Source of the DNA: Patescibacteria group bacterium
GTDB lineage: Bacteria > Patescibacteriota > Minisyncoccia > Minisyncoccales > RBG-13-36-15
Direction of reading: 5' to 3'
Length of the DNA: 33,819 bases
Assembly: GCA_022574775.1 (NCBI GenBank)
Contig: JACZRI010000003.1
Span: 489 to 34,307 of the forward strand
The notes under the pieces were generated by a model. It saw only the letters and a program-made list of their open reading frames with translations. It was not told the DNA's origin and did no database searches. The first letter of the stretch is position 1, and the number at the start of each line of letters is the position of its first letter. Of this stretch, positions 1 to 8,329 are shown in pieces. Both the position numbers and the translations under genes were made by a program.

Positions 1-53
1 TGATTTTTTGAAATTTTTATGGTACATAGAAAATAGAAGAATAAAATGAATTT

Positions 54-128
54 ATCCTTCGAACAAGCTCAGGACACTTCGATTACTTGCACTGAGCGAA
101 GACTGAGCGAAGCGAAGGATGTCGAAGT
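54..128. repeat. REP-like element with interleaved inverted repeats and a tandem 11-mer, directly abutting the clpB start
   Basis: ATCCTTCG (54-61)/CGAAGGAT (113-120); ACTTCGA (76-82)/TCGAAGT (122-128); ACTGAGCGAAG x2 at 91-101 and 102-112. Confidence 0.7.
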
Positions 129-2840
129 ATGAACGGCGCTAATTTTACGCATAAGTCACAGGAAGCGATTTTGCAGGCTCAATCTTTGGCTTCAGAAAGA
201 GGTCAGCAGCAAATTGATGCCTTGCATTTAACTTTCGCTCTTTTGAATCAGGAAGGGAGTGTTGTTTTGACTTTGCTGCAAAAGATAGGGATTGATATTG
301 AGAGCTTGAAAAGAAAAACAAAGTCAGCCGTAGACAAGGTTCCCGTGATAATTGCTTCCCAGACTACTTTTGGCCAATTTTATCTTACGCAAGACTTGGC
401 AAAAGTTTTAGACAGAGCCCGCCAAGAATCAATGAAAATGGGAGATGAGTTCGTTTCGGTTGAACATCTGTTTTTAGCCTTGCTTGATACTGCCACCAGG
501 GCGGGGGAAATTTTAAAACAAGCTTCTTTTTTCCGGGGAGGGGGAACTTCAACTTTGGAGTTTTCCAAATTAAACTATGAGACAGCATTGAAGGTTTTGG
601 CTCAAATTAGAGGAGGCCAGAGAATTACTGATCCAGAGCCAGAATCTAAATATCAAGTTGTGGAAAAATATGCGAGAAATTTAACGCATTTGGCAAAAGC
701 TGGGAAATTAGATCCTGTTATTGGCAGGGAATCAGAAATACGAAGACTAATGCAGATTCTTTCTCGGAGAACAAAGAATAACCCGGTCTTGATTGGAGAA
801 GCAGGCGTTGGAAAAACAGCAATCGTAGAGGGCTTGGCGCAAAAAATAGTTAAGGGAGACGTGCCAGAGAGCTTAAAAGAAAAAGAAATTATTGCTTTGG
901 ATTTAGGAGCTCTTGTTGCTGGAACTAAATACCGAGGAGAATTTGAAGACAGAGTAAAAGCCTTGTTGAAAGAAATTAATCGGGTAGCTGGCAGATATGT
1001 GTTGTTTATTGATGAACTTCATACACTCGTCGGAGCTGGAGCTGCTGAAGGAGCAATTGACGCTTCAAATCTTTTAAAACCAGCTCTTGCCAGAGGAGAA
1101 CTTAAAGCAGTTGGCGCTACCACTTTAAAAGAATATCAAAAATATATTGAAAGAGATGCTGCGCTTGAGAGAAGATTTCAGCCAATTTACGTTTCAGAGC
1201 CATCAATCGAGGATACCGTCGCTATTTTAAGGGGGATTAAAGAGAGATACGAGCTTCATCATGGGGTAAAAATTACGGATTCTGCCCTGGTTTCGGCTGC
1301 TGAATTGTCAGCAAGATACATTGCAGACAGATTCTTGCCGGATAAAGCGGTGGACCTTATGGATGAAGCAATGTCAGCGAGAAGGTTAGAGATTGAAACC
1401 GAACCAGATGAGTTGGAGCAGTTGAAAAGAGATATTCAAAAATTGGAAGTTAAGAAAGAATCCTTAAAAAATGTAAAATTGCATGATAATAGGAAAACAA
1501 GGGCAATTGCAAGGCAGTTGGCAGACTTGAAAGAGAAGATGGTTGCGATTGAGAGCCGTTGGAAAATAGAGAAAGAATTGGTGACAAAGATAAAGAATCT
1601 CAAAAAAGAAATAGAGGTGTTAAAATTTGATGTGGAAAAATATCAGCAAGAAGCAAATTTACAAAAAGTGGCCGAACTTAAATATGGGAAATTACCAGAT
1701 CTTTTAAAAACATTGAAAGCAGTTGAAAAGAAATTAATAAATTTTCAAAAAAATCAGCCTTTGATTAGAGAGGAAGTAACAACCGAAGACTTGACTGGAG
1801 TGGTTGCAAGGTGGACAGGGATTCCTGTCACACGTCTTTTGGAAGAGGAGGTTAAAAAACTTGAGAATATGGAAGATATTATATCAAAGCGGTTAATCGG
1901 CCAGAGAGAAGCTATTGAAGCGGTATCAGCTGCCATTCGTAGATCAAGAGCTGGAATTTCAGAGGAACAAAGACCTCTTGGATCTTTTATGTTTTTGGGG
2001 CCAACTGGAGTAGGCAAGACAGAACTCGTACGCGCTTTAGCTGAATTTTTATTCAACGACGAGAATGCATTAGTAAGATTAGATATGTCAGAATATATGG
2101 AGAAACATACTGTTTCAAGGATTATTGGTTCTCCTCCAGGTTATGTTGGATATGAAGAAGGAGGCCAATTAACAGAGAAAATTCGCAGGAGACCCTATGC
2201 GGTTATTTTGCTTGACGAGATTGAAAAAGCCCATCCTGAAGTTTTCAATCTCTTGCTGCAGATTTTAGAAGACGGCAGGCTCACTGATGCTAAAGGAAGA
2301 GTGGTTTCTTTCAAGAACACACTCTTGATTATGACTTCAAACATTGGATCTGACCATATTATTAAAATGGGAAAGCTTGGTTTTGATACAATTAAGGCAG
2401 AACTTTCCCAGAAAGAAAACTTGAAAGAAAAAGTGATGGATGCTTTAAAGGAAAACTTCCGTCCAGAATTTTTGAATAGAGTAGATGACATCATTATCTT
2501 TAACTATTTGGGAAAACCAGAGATTAAAAAGATTGTTGAGCTGGAATTGGATAAGGTAGCCGTCAGGTTAGAAGTGAAAGGAGTTATGCTAAATTATTCA
2601 GATAAGGCTAAGGAGATTTTAGCTGAGCAGGGTTTTGATCCTAATTTAGGCGCGAGGCCTTTAAAAAGAGTTATTCAGAAAAAGATTTTAGATCCTCTTT
2701 CTTTGAAGATTGTTTCTGGGGAAATTAGAGAAGGGGCAAGGATTTTAGTTGACGTCGTAGATGGCGAGATGGTGTTTAAGGGACCAAGAGAGTTAATTCC
2801 AGGTAGGGCGAAAAAATTAAAGCATATTTTAGTTAAGTAA
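129..2840 (+). CDS. clpB: ATP-dependent chaperone ClpB (Hsp100, two AAA+ modules with a coiled-coil middle domain)
   Basis: Clp N-domain-like start, Walker A GEAGVGKT and [25 protein letters not shown], long coiled middle region. Confidence 0.93.
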   Translation: MNGANFTHKSQEAILQAQSLASERGQQQIDALHLTFALLNQEGSVVLTLLQKIGIDIESLKRKTKSAVDKVPVIIASQTTFGQFYLTQDLAKVLDRARQESMKMGDEFVSVEHLFLALLDTATRAGEILKQASFFRGGGTSTLEFSKLNYETALKVLAQIRGGQRITDPEPESKYQVVEKYARNLTHLAKAGKLDPVIGRESEIRRLMQILSRRTKNNPVLIGEAGVGKTAIVEGLAQKIVKGDVPESLKEKEIIALDLGALVAGTKYRGEFEDRVKALLKEINRVAGRYVLFIDELHTLVGAGAAEGAIDASNLLKPALARGELKAVGATTLKEYQKYIERDAALERRFQPIYVSEPSIEDTVAILRGIKERYELHHGVKITDSALVSAAELSARYIADRFLPDKAVDLMDEAMSARRLEIETEPDELEQLKRDIQKLEVKKESLKNVKLHDNRKTRAIARQLADLKEKMVAIESRWKIEKELVTKIKNLKKEIEVLKFDVEKYQQEANLQKVAELKYGKLPDLLKTLKAVEKKLINFQKNQPLIREEVTTEDLTGVVARWTGIPVTRLLEEEVKKLENMEDIISKRLIGQREAIEAVSAAIRRSRAGISEEQRPLGSFMFLGPTGVGKTELVRALAEFLFNDENALVRLDMSEYMEKHTVSRIIGSPPGYVGYEEGGQLTEKIRRRPYAVILLDEIEKAHPEVFNLLLQILEDGRLTDAKGRVVSFKNTLLIMTSNIGSDHIIKMGKLGFDTIKAELSQKENLKEKVMDALKENFRPEFLNRVDDIIIFNYLGKPEIKKIVELELDKVAVRLEVKGVMLNYSDKAKEILAEQGFDPNLGARPLKRVIQKKILDPLSLKIVSGEIREGARILVDVVDGEMVFKGPRELIPGRAKKLKHILVK

Positions 2841-2870
2841 TTTTTTGAACCACCTTACAGAGTTGACTCA

Positions 2871-3605
2871 TTGTTTGTGTCAAGGATTTTTCTTAAAATT
2901 TTTTTGGTTTTAATCATAGGAGCCTTGGGGGGAATAATCTTCCAGGCTTTTATTTTACCCTATCTGGCTACAAAACCTTATTTCCAGAGATTTCAGTTTA
3001 TAAAGATTCTGACAGAAAGGGAGGTAAACGTATATCCTACAGAAACAGTTGTTGTTCAGGAAAATATTGCTCTTCAAAGAATCATAGAGAAAGTAGAGAA
3101 AACAGTAATTGGGGTTCAAACAAGAACGAAAGCAGGAAAGATTTTGGAGGGTTCAGGTTTAATTTTAACTTCAGACGGCTTGGTGGTTACCCTGGCTGAT
3201 ATTGTACCCTACGGATCTGATTTTAAATTTTTTTGGGAAAAAAAACAGCTGCCCTTCCAGGTTTTAAAGAGGGATTTAAAGAACAATTTGGTCTTGATAA
3301 AAGCTGAAAAAGATGATTTTCATACAACTGGTTTTGCTGACTTAGAAAAAATAAAGCTGGGGCAAAGAGTTTTTCTTTTAGGGATAATTTTTGAGGACGG
3401 AAATCCTACAAAAATAGTTAATACAGGTGTTATTAAGGCGTTTAATGAAAACGCTATCCGAACTAATATTTTTGAAAAAAGTATACTCAAAGGAAGTCCT
3501 TTATTTGACATTGAGGGAAACGTATTGGGATTGAATACAATTGATTTTGAAGGAAAAGTCATCGCCATTCCCATTAATAAAATCCGAGAATTCGCAGGTT
3601 TTTAA
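2871..3605 (+). CDS. Membrane-anchored trypsin/HtrA-like fold protein, probably catalytically inactive
   Basis: N-terminal TM; GSGLILTSDGLVVTLADIV, NNLVLIKAE and GSPLFDIEGNVLGLNT resemble HtrA motifs but triad residues are not conserved; TTG start. Confidence 0.7.
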   Translation: MFVSRIFLKIFLVLIIGALGGIIFQAFILPYLATKPYFQRFQFIKILTEREVNVYPTETVVVQENIALQRIIEKVEKTVIGVQTRTKAGKILEGSGLILTSDGLVVTLADIVPYGSDFKFFWEKKQLPFQVLKRDLKNNLVLIKAEKDDFHTTGFADLEKIKLGQRVFLLGIIFEDGNPTKIVNTGVIKAFNENAIRTNIFEKSILKGSPLFDIEGNVLGLNTIDFEGKVIAIPINKIREFAGF

Positions 3606-3624
3606 AACCAACTCAAAATTTTTT

Positions 3625-3651
3625 CAAAAAAGAGGATTTACTCCTTTTTTT
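3625..3651 (+). terminator. Probable intrinsic terminator of the HtrA-like gene
   Basis: AAAAAAGAG gattta CTCCTTTTTT: A-rich/U-rich stem with a bulge followed by a T tract. Confidence 0.45.
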
Positions 3652-3685
3652 CTTTTTGCTAAAATTAAATAATTTTAGCAAAAAG
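3652..3685. promoter_or_regulatory. Perfect 15-bp palindrome carrying an extended -10-like TGCTAAAAT on each strand
   Basis: CTTTTTGCTAAAATT aaat AATTTTAGCAAAAAG. Confidence 0.55.
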
Positions 3686-3842
3686 ACACAAGAGGGGTCG
3701 GGAGGATTGAGTATCCTCCCGTGTAGGAAAACAGGCTTTCAGGTGAGTGAAGCCAAATCAGACTTGGCGAAGCGAAGCTCAAAACGTTAGAAACCGTGGG
3801 TGTCTAAAGAGCGACTCGTCTTCGACGAGTGCGCGATTTTTT
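3672..3842 (+). ncRNA. Candidate structured non-coding RNA of unknown family
   Basis: Extended -10-like TGCTAAAAT upstream; long-range pairing AGACAC (3684-3689)/GTGTCT (3800-3805); 9-bp hairpin CGGGAGGAT/ATCCTCCCG (3699-3721); terminator-like hairpin 3811-3834 followed by T6. Confidence 0.45.
3811..3842 (+). terminator. Terminator-like hairpin plus T6 immediately before the HTH gene promoter
   Basis: GCGACTCGTC TTC GACGAGT(g)CGC ga TTTTTT. Confidence 0.55.
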
Positions 3843-3856
3843 GCTAAGATTATATT
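3843..3856 (+). promoter_or_regulatory. Extended -10-like promoter for a leaderless mRNA
   Basis: TGCTAAGAT followed by exactly 6 nt (TATATT) and then ATG. Confidence 0.5.
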
Positions 3857-4444
3857 ATGGACAAAAAATTTTTAATCCAGCTAACATCCAGTCTTTATCG
3901 TTTAACCCTGCTTTTTCCTAAAAAGGAACCATTACGGTATAAGATGAGAGAATTGACTGTGGAGATTTTAGAAGATTTTGTTGAGTTAGAAAACAGTAAT
4001 CAATCTGCGAAAATATCCCATGAGATTTTGAAAAATATAAAGGTTTTAGATAATTTTTTTGAGGTGGCGAAGAATCAAAATTGGGTTGGTTTTTCTGAAC
4101 TCTTCCAAATTCAAAAAGAATATAGTAATATACAAGGCACATTGGAGGATCTTTATAAGGTGGGAAAAATCCAACAGTCAGAAGATAATGTTTTTCCAGC
4201 CGCGGAACGGCTGAAAAATCAAGTAAGTGTTCGAAGAGAATTAAATGGGCGTCAGGAAAAAATTTTAGAGATTTTAAAAGAAAAAGGAAGAGCTCAAGTC
4301 TGGGAGTTGAATAAAATTTTTCCAGAATTATCAAAGAGGACCTTAAGAAGAGATGTTGAGCAATTATACAAAGAGGGTTTAATTGAGAGAAAAGGAGAAA
4401 AAAATACCACCTTTTATGAGTTAAGGATAGAACTTGTTGTATGA
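3857..4444 (+). CDS. HTH (DeoR-like) transcriptional regulator
   Basis: C-terminal winged HTH: RQEKILEILKEKGRAQVWELNKIFPELSKRTLRRDVEQLYKEGLIERKGEKNTTFYEL. Confidence 0.65.
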   Translation: MDKKFLIQLTSSLYRLTLLFPKKEPLRYKMRELTVEILEDFVELENSNQSAKISHEILKNIKVLDNFFEVAKNQNWVGFSELFQIQKEYSNIQGTLEDLYKVGKIQQSEDNVFPAAERLKNQVSVRRELNGRQEKILEILKEKGRAQVWELNKIFPELSKRTLRRDVEQLYKEGLIERKGEKNTTFYELRIELVV

Positions 4445-4452
4445 GGTGGAGT

Positions 4453-4506
4453 CATGTTTGACGCGATAAAATCACGTTTGAATTAGTGAAACCACGTTTA
4501 ACGTGG
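4453..4506. repeat. Three iteron-like repeats at exact 20-bp spacing, the last within a 15-nt palindrome
   Basis: CATGTTTG at 4453, CACGTTTG at 4473, CACGTTTA at 4493; CCACGTT-T-AACGTGG at 4492-4506. Confidence 0.65.
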
Positions 4507-4512
4507 GGATTA

Positions 4513-4549
4513 TGATAGGACAAGGTAGGTAATATGGTATGTCCTATCA
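4513..4549. repeat. 10-bp inverted repeat upstream of the sigma factor gene
   Basis: TGATAGGACA (4513-4522) / TGTCCTATCA (4540-4549). Confidence 0.7.
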
Positions 4550-4586
4550 CGCCAAATGTGGTTTTATTTCTTGACCGACTTATTTT

Positions 4587-5081
4587 ATGCCAAATCCTAA
4601 AAAAGAATTCAGTAAAATTTACGATCAAAATATAGATAAAATTTACCGTTTTATCTTTGTAAAGGTTAGTTCCCAGGAAATTGCTGAAGATTTAACTTCA
4701 GAAACCTTTTTAAAAGGTTGGAGATCGTTTCAAAATCCACGGGATATTGAAAACCCTTCAGCTTTTTTATACAAAATCGCTCGGAATTTAGTCATTGATC
4801 ATTATCGCCAAAAAGCCCAGAAAAACACTGTTCAAGTTGAAGATTTTAACATAATTGATACTAGGTCAAATTTAGAGGAAAATGCTATTTTAACTTCAGA
4901 TCTGAACGTAGTTATGAGAGCTATGGAGAATTTAAAAGACAATTATCAAACAGTTATTGTTTATCGTTATTTAGATGACCTATCAATTTCAGAGATGGCC
5001 GAAATGCTCCAGAAGTCAAAAGAAGCCACAAGGGTGATGATTCACAGAGCTCTAAAAGAATTAAAGAAGCAGCTTGCTTAA
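4587..5081 (+). CDS. RNA polymerase sigma factor, sigma-70 family / ECF type
   Basis: Region 2 YDQNIDKIYRFIFVKVSSQEIAEDLTSETFLKGW and region 4 HTH YRYLDDLSISEMAEMLQKSKEATRVMIHRALKELKK. Confidence 0.88.
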   Translation: MPNPKKEFSKIYDQNIDKIYRFIFVKVSSQEIAEDLTSETFLKGWRSFQNPRDIENPSAFLYKIARNLVIDHYRQKAQKNTVQVEDFNIIDTRSNLEENAILTSDLNVVMRAMENLKDNYQTVIVYRYLDDLSISEMAEMLQKSKEATRVMIHRALKELKKQLA

Positions 5082-5114
5082 GAGTACAGGATTCTGGTTC
5101 GAATCCTGTACTCT
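5081..5114 (+). repeat. Perfect 14-bp hairpin with T-arm-like GGTTCGAATCC at the sigma gene stop codon
   Basis: AGAGTACAGGATTC tggttc GAATCCTGTACTCT; no T tract follows. Confidence 0.75.
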
Positions 5115-5126
5115 AATGACCGAGAA

Positions 5127-5192
5127 AATGGCTGAATGATTATTAATGGTTCTATGGCTAAACTATGGTTAAATTCGGAGCCATTTAGCCAT
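5127..5192. repeat. Nested inverted repeats between sigma factor and DUF5667-like gene
   Basis: AATGGCT (5127-5133)/AGCCATT (5179-5185) and ATGGCTAAA (5154-5162)/TTTAGCCAT (5184-5192). Confidence 0.6.
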
Positions 5193-5229
5193 GTAACAAT
5201 ATCGTGTCTTTTTCGTCATAAATAAAGAG

Positions 5230-5970
5230 ATGACTGAAACAGATCTTATTAAAAAGATCCGACTTTTGAAGCAAATTAGGCCCAGCAAAGACTGGGTTCT
5301 TTTAACTAAAAGAGAGCTTTTTAAAGAAGAAACCCCTGTTTTTAAAGCTTACAGAAACCCTGCTTCTGTCATTTTAAGGATTTTTCCACGGCTATTTCTC
5401 AATTACAGATTTGCCGTAGCTACATTTGTAGTCCTGGGTATTTTAGCTTCAGGGGCTGTTAATCTTGCCCAAAATTCTTTGCCTGGTGATTTTCTCTATC
5501 CTGTAAAAAGGATTTCAGAGAAAGGCCGGGCTGTTTTTGTTTCTGAAAAAGAAAAGCCAAAAGCGCAGTTAGAATTGGCAAATAAGAGGCTTGATGAATT
5601 GACAAAGATTGCTGAAGAAAACCAGGTGCGGAAGTTGGCTCCAGCCATTAGTGAATTTCAGGCAAGTTTATACCAGGCAGCAAAAGACTTGAAAAAGCCC
5701 AGTAAATTGACCCAAGAGATTGTGGATCAAACCCAAAGATTAAAGGAAAAAAGAGAAAAAATTAAGGTTTCTTATGGTATAAATATTGGAGAAAGTGAAG
5801 AATATAAGAATACTTTAAGAGAAATTGTCCAAAGAAATATTGAGGTCTTAGAAGAAAGTTCTTTGACTGAGAATCAAGAAACGCTTTTAGTAGAAGCGAA
5901 AGAAGATTTTGATGCGGAAAATTTCACTGGAGCCTTAGTTAAAATTTTACTTTTAAGCCAATCCAAATAG
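5230..5970 (+). CDS. DUF5667-like single-pass membrane protein, candidate anti-sigma partner
   Basis: TM segment FAVATFVVLGILASGAVNLAQ followed by NSLPGDFLYPVKRISEKGR and a helical C-terminal domain. Confidence 0.65.
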   Translation: MTETDLIKKIRLLKQIRPSKDWVLLTKRELFKEETPVFKAYRNPASVILRIFPRLFLNYRFAVATFVVLGILASGAVNLAQNSLPGDFLYPVKRISEKGRAVFVSEKEKPKAQLELANKRLDELTKIAEENQVRKLAPAISEFQASLYQAAKDLKKPSKLTQEIVDQTQRLKEKREKIKVSYGINIGESEEYKNTLREIVQRNIEVLEESSLTENQETLLVEAKEDFDAENFTGALVKILLLSQSK

Positions 5971-6009
5971 TGTTTAAAGTGGCAGATTAAACATTGGAGT
6001 TCTCCACCT

Positions 6010-6045
6010 CATACCATCCCGACAGGTCGGGAGGTACGGGGTATG
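6010..6045. repeat. REP-like palindrome nested in an outer inverted repeat
   Basis: CATACC ... TCCCGACAGGTCGGGA ... GGTATG. Confidence 0.65.
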
Positions 6046-6293
6046 CAATTGACCCTGAAGATTTCCACAGCTTTGATTATTGATAAACAAATAAATATGG
6101 TAGAATTAAAAAATTGCAATAAGTTTAAACACGGATAGGTTGTTATACCTTAGCTTTCTGGATGTTTGCCTATCGGCCGAAGCTTTAGCGGAGGCTGAGG
6201 TTTCTAAAAAATTTTTTATATCCAAAAGGTCAAGGTCGGTCGATAACGATCGCAATAAATAAAAAACTAAAAACATAAAAAATATAGAATAAT

Positions 6294-8303
6294 ATGCCTA
6301 ATATAACAAAAAAGATTGTAGCGATTGCTATGGTTTTATCGGTTTCCGGTTTGCTTGTCGGTCCTGGTGTAGCTCAAGCTATAACAGCTGATGAATTGCA
6401 AGATCAAATTAATGCCTTAATGACTCAGTTATCTGGTCTGCAGGCTCAATTGGCCGCTATGGGTGGTGGAGGCGTTGCTGTTACCTGTACCTTTACTCGA
6501 GCCCTTTCTCCGGGTGTGAGTGGCGCAGATGTAATGTGTTTACAGGAGTATCTAAACTCAACTGGAAACACCTTAGCTGCTTCAGGCCCTGGATCCCCTG
6601 GAAATGAGACCCAATATTATGGTCCTTTGACTCAGGGTGCCGTCCAAAGCTGGCAGGATGCAAATGGTGTTGTCTATGGAGCATGGGGAGGTTATTTCGG
6701 CCCTATTTCACAGTCTAAATATGACCAGTTAGCCGTAATGCCACCCGCTGAAGAAGAAGAGGAGGAAGAGGAAGAGGAAGAACCAATCGCCTGTGTAGGA
6801 GAGGAAGGTTCATACTCATTAATCATTTCAGCTACTCCAGTAGGCAGAACAATAAATGCGGGTGATGGAATTGAGGCTTATGGTATAGATGTTACAGCTG
6901 TTAGCTCTGACATAACTATTGGCAGGGTAGACTTTCAAGCAGCGGTAGTCAATGCTGTTACAGCTGTGGCTGAAAACCCTGGAAACTTCATAAAAGAAAT
7001 TAGGGTTTATGACACATCTGTCTCAGATGACAATCTTCTAGCGACACTCGCAAATCCTGTTTTTGCTCAGGATGCAGCCGCGGTTTGGCACGTTTCGTTG
7101 GGTAGTTTAGGTTTTGTCGTTCTAAAAGACACAACCAAGAAGCTGTTAATAGTGATTGATACCAACACAACTATTGACCAGAACAGAACTGTAACTCTTC
7201 AGGTTTACGGCAATAATGGAGTAAGAGGAGTTGACTGTTCGGGTATTAACACATTTGTCGCTTTAGCAACAACCAGAATTCTTACTGTTCAACAGCCAGG
7301 TGTAGCTACCGTAGCCGTTACCTTAGCTGCTGACAATCCAAAAAGCAATAATATTGCAGCTAATGCTACAAACGGCGTGCAAACAAAAGAAATTCTTCTT
7401 TCCTTGAACGCAAAAGCTACAGCAGGTAATGCTGCTTTGCTGAGATTAGAAGTTACTTATGCTTCAGCAGCTAGCGCGTCAACTCTTCCAAACATACTTT
7501 ATCTGTATGATGGAGAAACATTAGTTTCGTCAGTTACTCCTCCTGTTAGCGGTGTTGCTGTATTTGAGAACTTTACTTTAACTCTTGTTCAAGACGTATC
7601 AAAGAACCTGAAAGTCAAGGCAGATTGGGCTGCAACTACTGCATTTGAAAGTGGCGGAGCTGCTTTCGTGTTAACTTATCCTGCAGGGACTGCGGCTGAC
7701 TTACTCGCTGGTGTGTACCAGAGAGTTAATGGCCAGCAGCTTGGAATAGTAAATGCAGCTGACATTGCAGGTAATACCTTCTGGATAACAGAATCTGGTT
7801 TGAAGCTAACATTCGTTAGTGGAACTGCCACCTATACTGTAGAAGGTATTGCAGGAGGCACTGGTATAGCAACAGGAACCATTGTATTTAAGGTACAACC
7901 GTTTGGTGGAACATTAGTTGAACCAGCTTATGCCTCAGGAGCCACGGATGCTACCGCAGGTGTAGTTACAAGCGGTATGCTCGTGAGAATAGAAGCCCCA
8001 TGGGCATCTGGAGGTGACGCTGCAGCCAGTGGTGCTGAACTGACTATTGCTCGTACTCTTCAAAGTAGCCTTGGTGCTGGACAGAATGTTGCCGAAGGAC
8101 AGGAAGCTACAGTCACTATGAAAATGGATTTTGGCAAAACAACTTCTACTGCTAATGGCAATATAAGCTTTAAGGTGGAAGATATTTGCTCTAACGTTGG
8201 CGGAACGCTTATATGTCAGGGTACAAGCTCAGGTATCGGTGGCGCTGGAACAGGAAACCTGTTAGACAATTGGATTACTAATTCGGTAAATATGACACCG
8301 TAA
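6294..8303 (+). CDS. Exported surface (S-layer-like) protein with coiled-coil, peptidoglycan-binding-like domain, poly-Glu linker and beta-rich domains
   Basis: Signal peptide ...GLLVGPGVAQA; ELQDQINALMTQLSGLQAQLAAM; VSGADVMCLQEYLN...YYGPLTQGAVQSWQ; EEEEEEEEEEE linker. Confidence 0.7.
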   Translation: MPNITKKIVAIAMVLSVSGLLVGPGVAQAITADELQDQINALMTQLSGLQAQLAAMGGGGVAVTCTFTRALSPGVSGADVMCLQEYLNSTGNTLAASGPGSPGNETQYYGPLTQGAVQSWQDANGVVYGAWGGYFGPISQSKYDQLAVMPPAEEEEEEEEEEEPIACVGEEGSYSLIISATPVGRTINAGDGIEAYGIDVTAVSSDITIGRVDFQAAVVNAVTAVAENPGNFIKEIRVYDTSVSDDNLLATLANPVFAQDAAAVWHVSLGSLGFVVLKDTTKKLLIVIDTNTTIDQNRTVTLQVYGNNGVRGVDCSGINTFVALATTRILTVQQPGVATVAVTLAADNPKSNNIAANATNGVQTKEILLSLNAKATAGNAALLRLEVTYASAASASTLPNILYLYDGETLVSSVTPPVSGVAVFENFTLTLVQDVSKNLKVKADWAATTAFESGGAAFVLTYPAGTAADLLAGVYQRVNGQQLGIVNAADIAGNTFWITESGLKLTFVSGTATYTVEGIAGGTGIATGTIVFKVQPFGGTLVEPAYASGATDATAGVVTSGMLVRIEAPWASGGDAAASGAELTIARTLQSSLGAGQNVAEGQEATVTMKMDFGKTTSTANGNISFKVEDICSNVGGTLICQGTSSGIGGAGTGNLLDNWITNSVNMTP

Positions 8304-8329
8304 AGCATTTCTTTTCCTTGTGAAAGAAT

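Noticed and set aside
1754-2494. Minus-strand ORFs inside clpB (100 and 99 aa)
   Set aside because: Shadow ORFs antisense to strongly conserved clpB coding sequence.
3672-3842. SRP RNA, RNase P, tmRNA or hammerhead ribozyme
   Set aside because: No GGAAGCAGCC-like SRP loop, no GAGGAAAGTCC P4 element, no tmRNA ends, and no CTGATGA...GAAA core.
3918-4334. 138-aa ORF on minus strand
   Set aside because: Fully antisense to the HTH regulator gene; low-complexity, no recognisable motif.
4453-4549. CRISPR array
   Set aside because: Repeat units are about 8 bp at 20-bp period with no spacer organisation and no cas genes in the window.
5081-5114. tRNA gene
   Set aside because: Only a T-loop-like GGTTCGAATCC is present; the T-stem does not pair canonically and no anticodon or D arm precedes it within the sigma gene.
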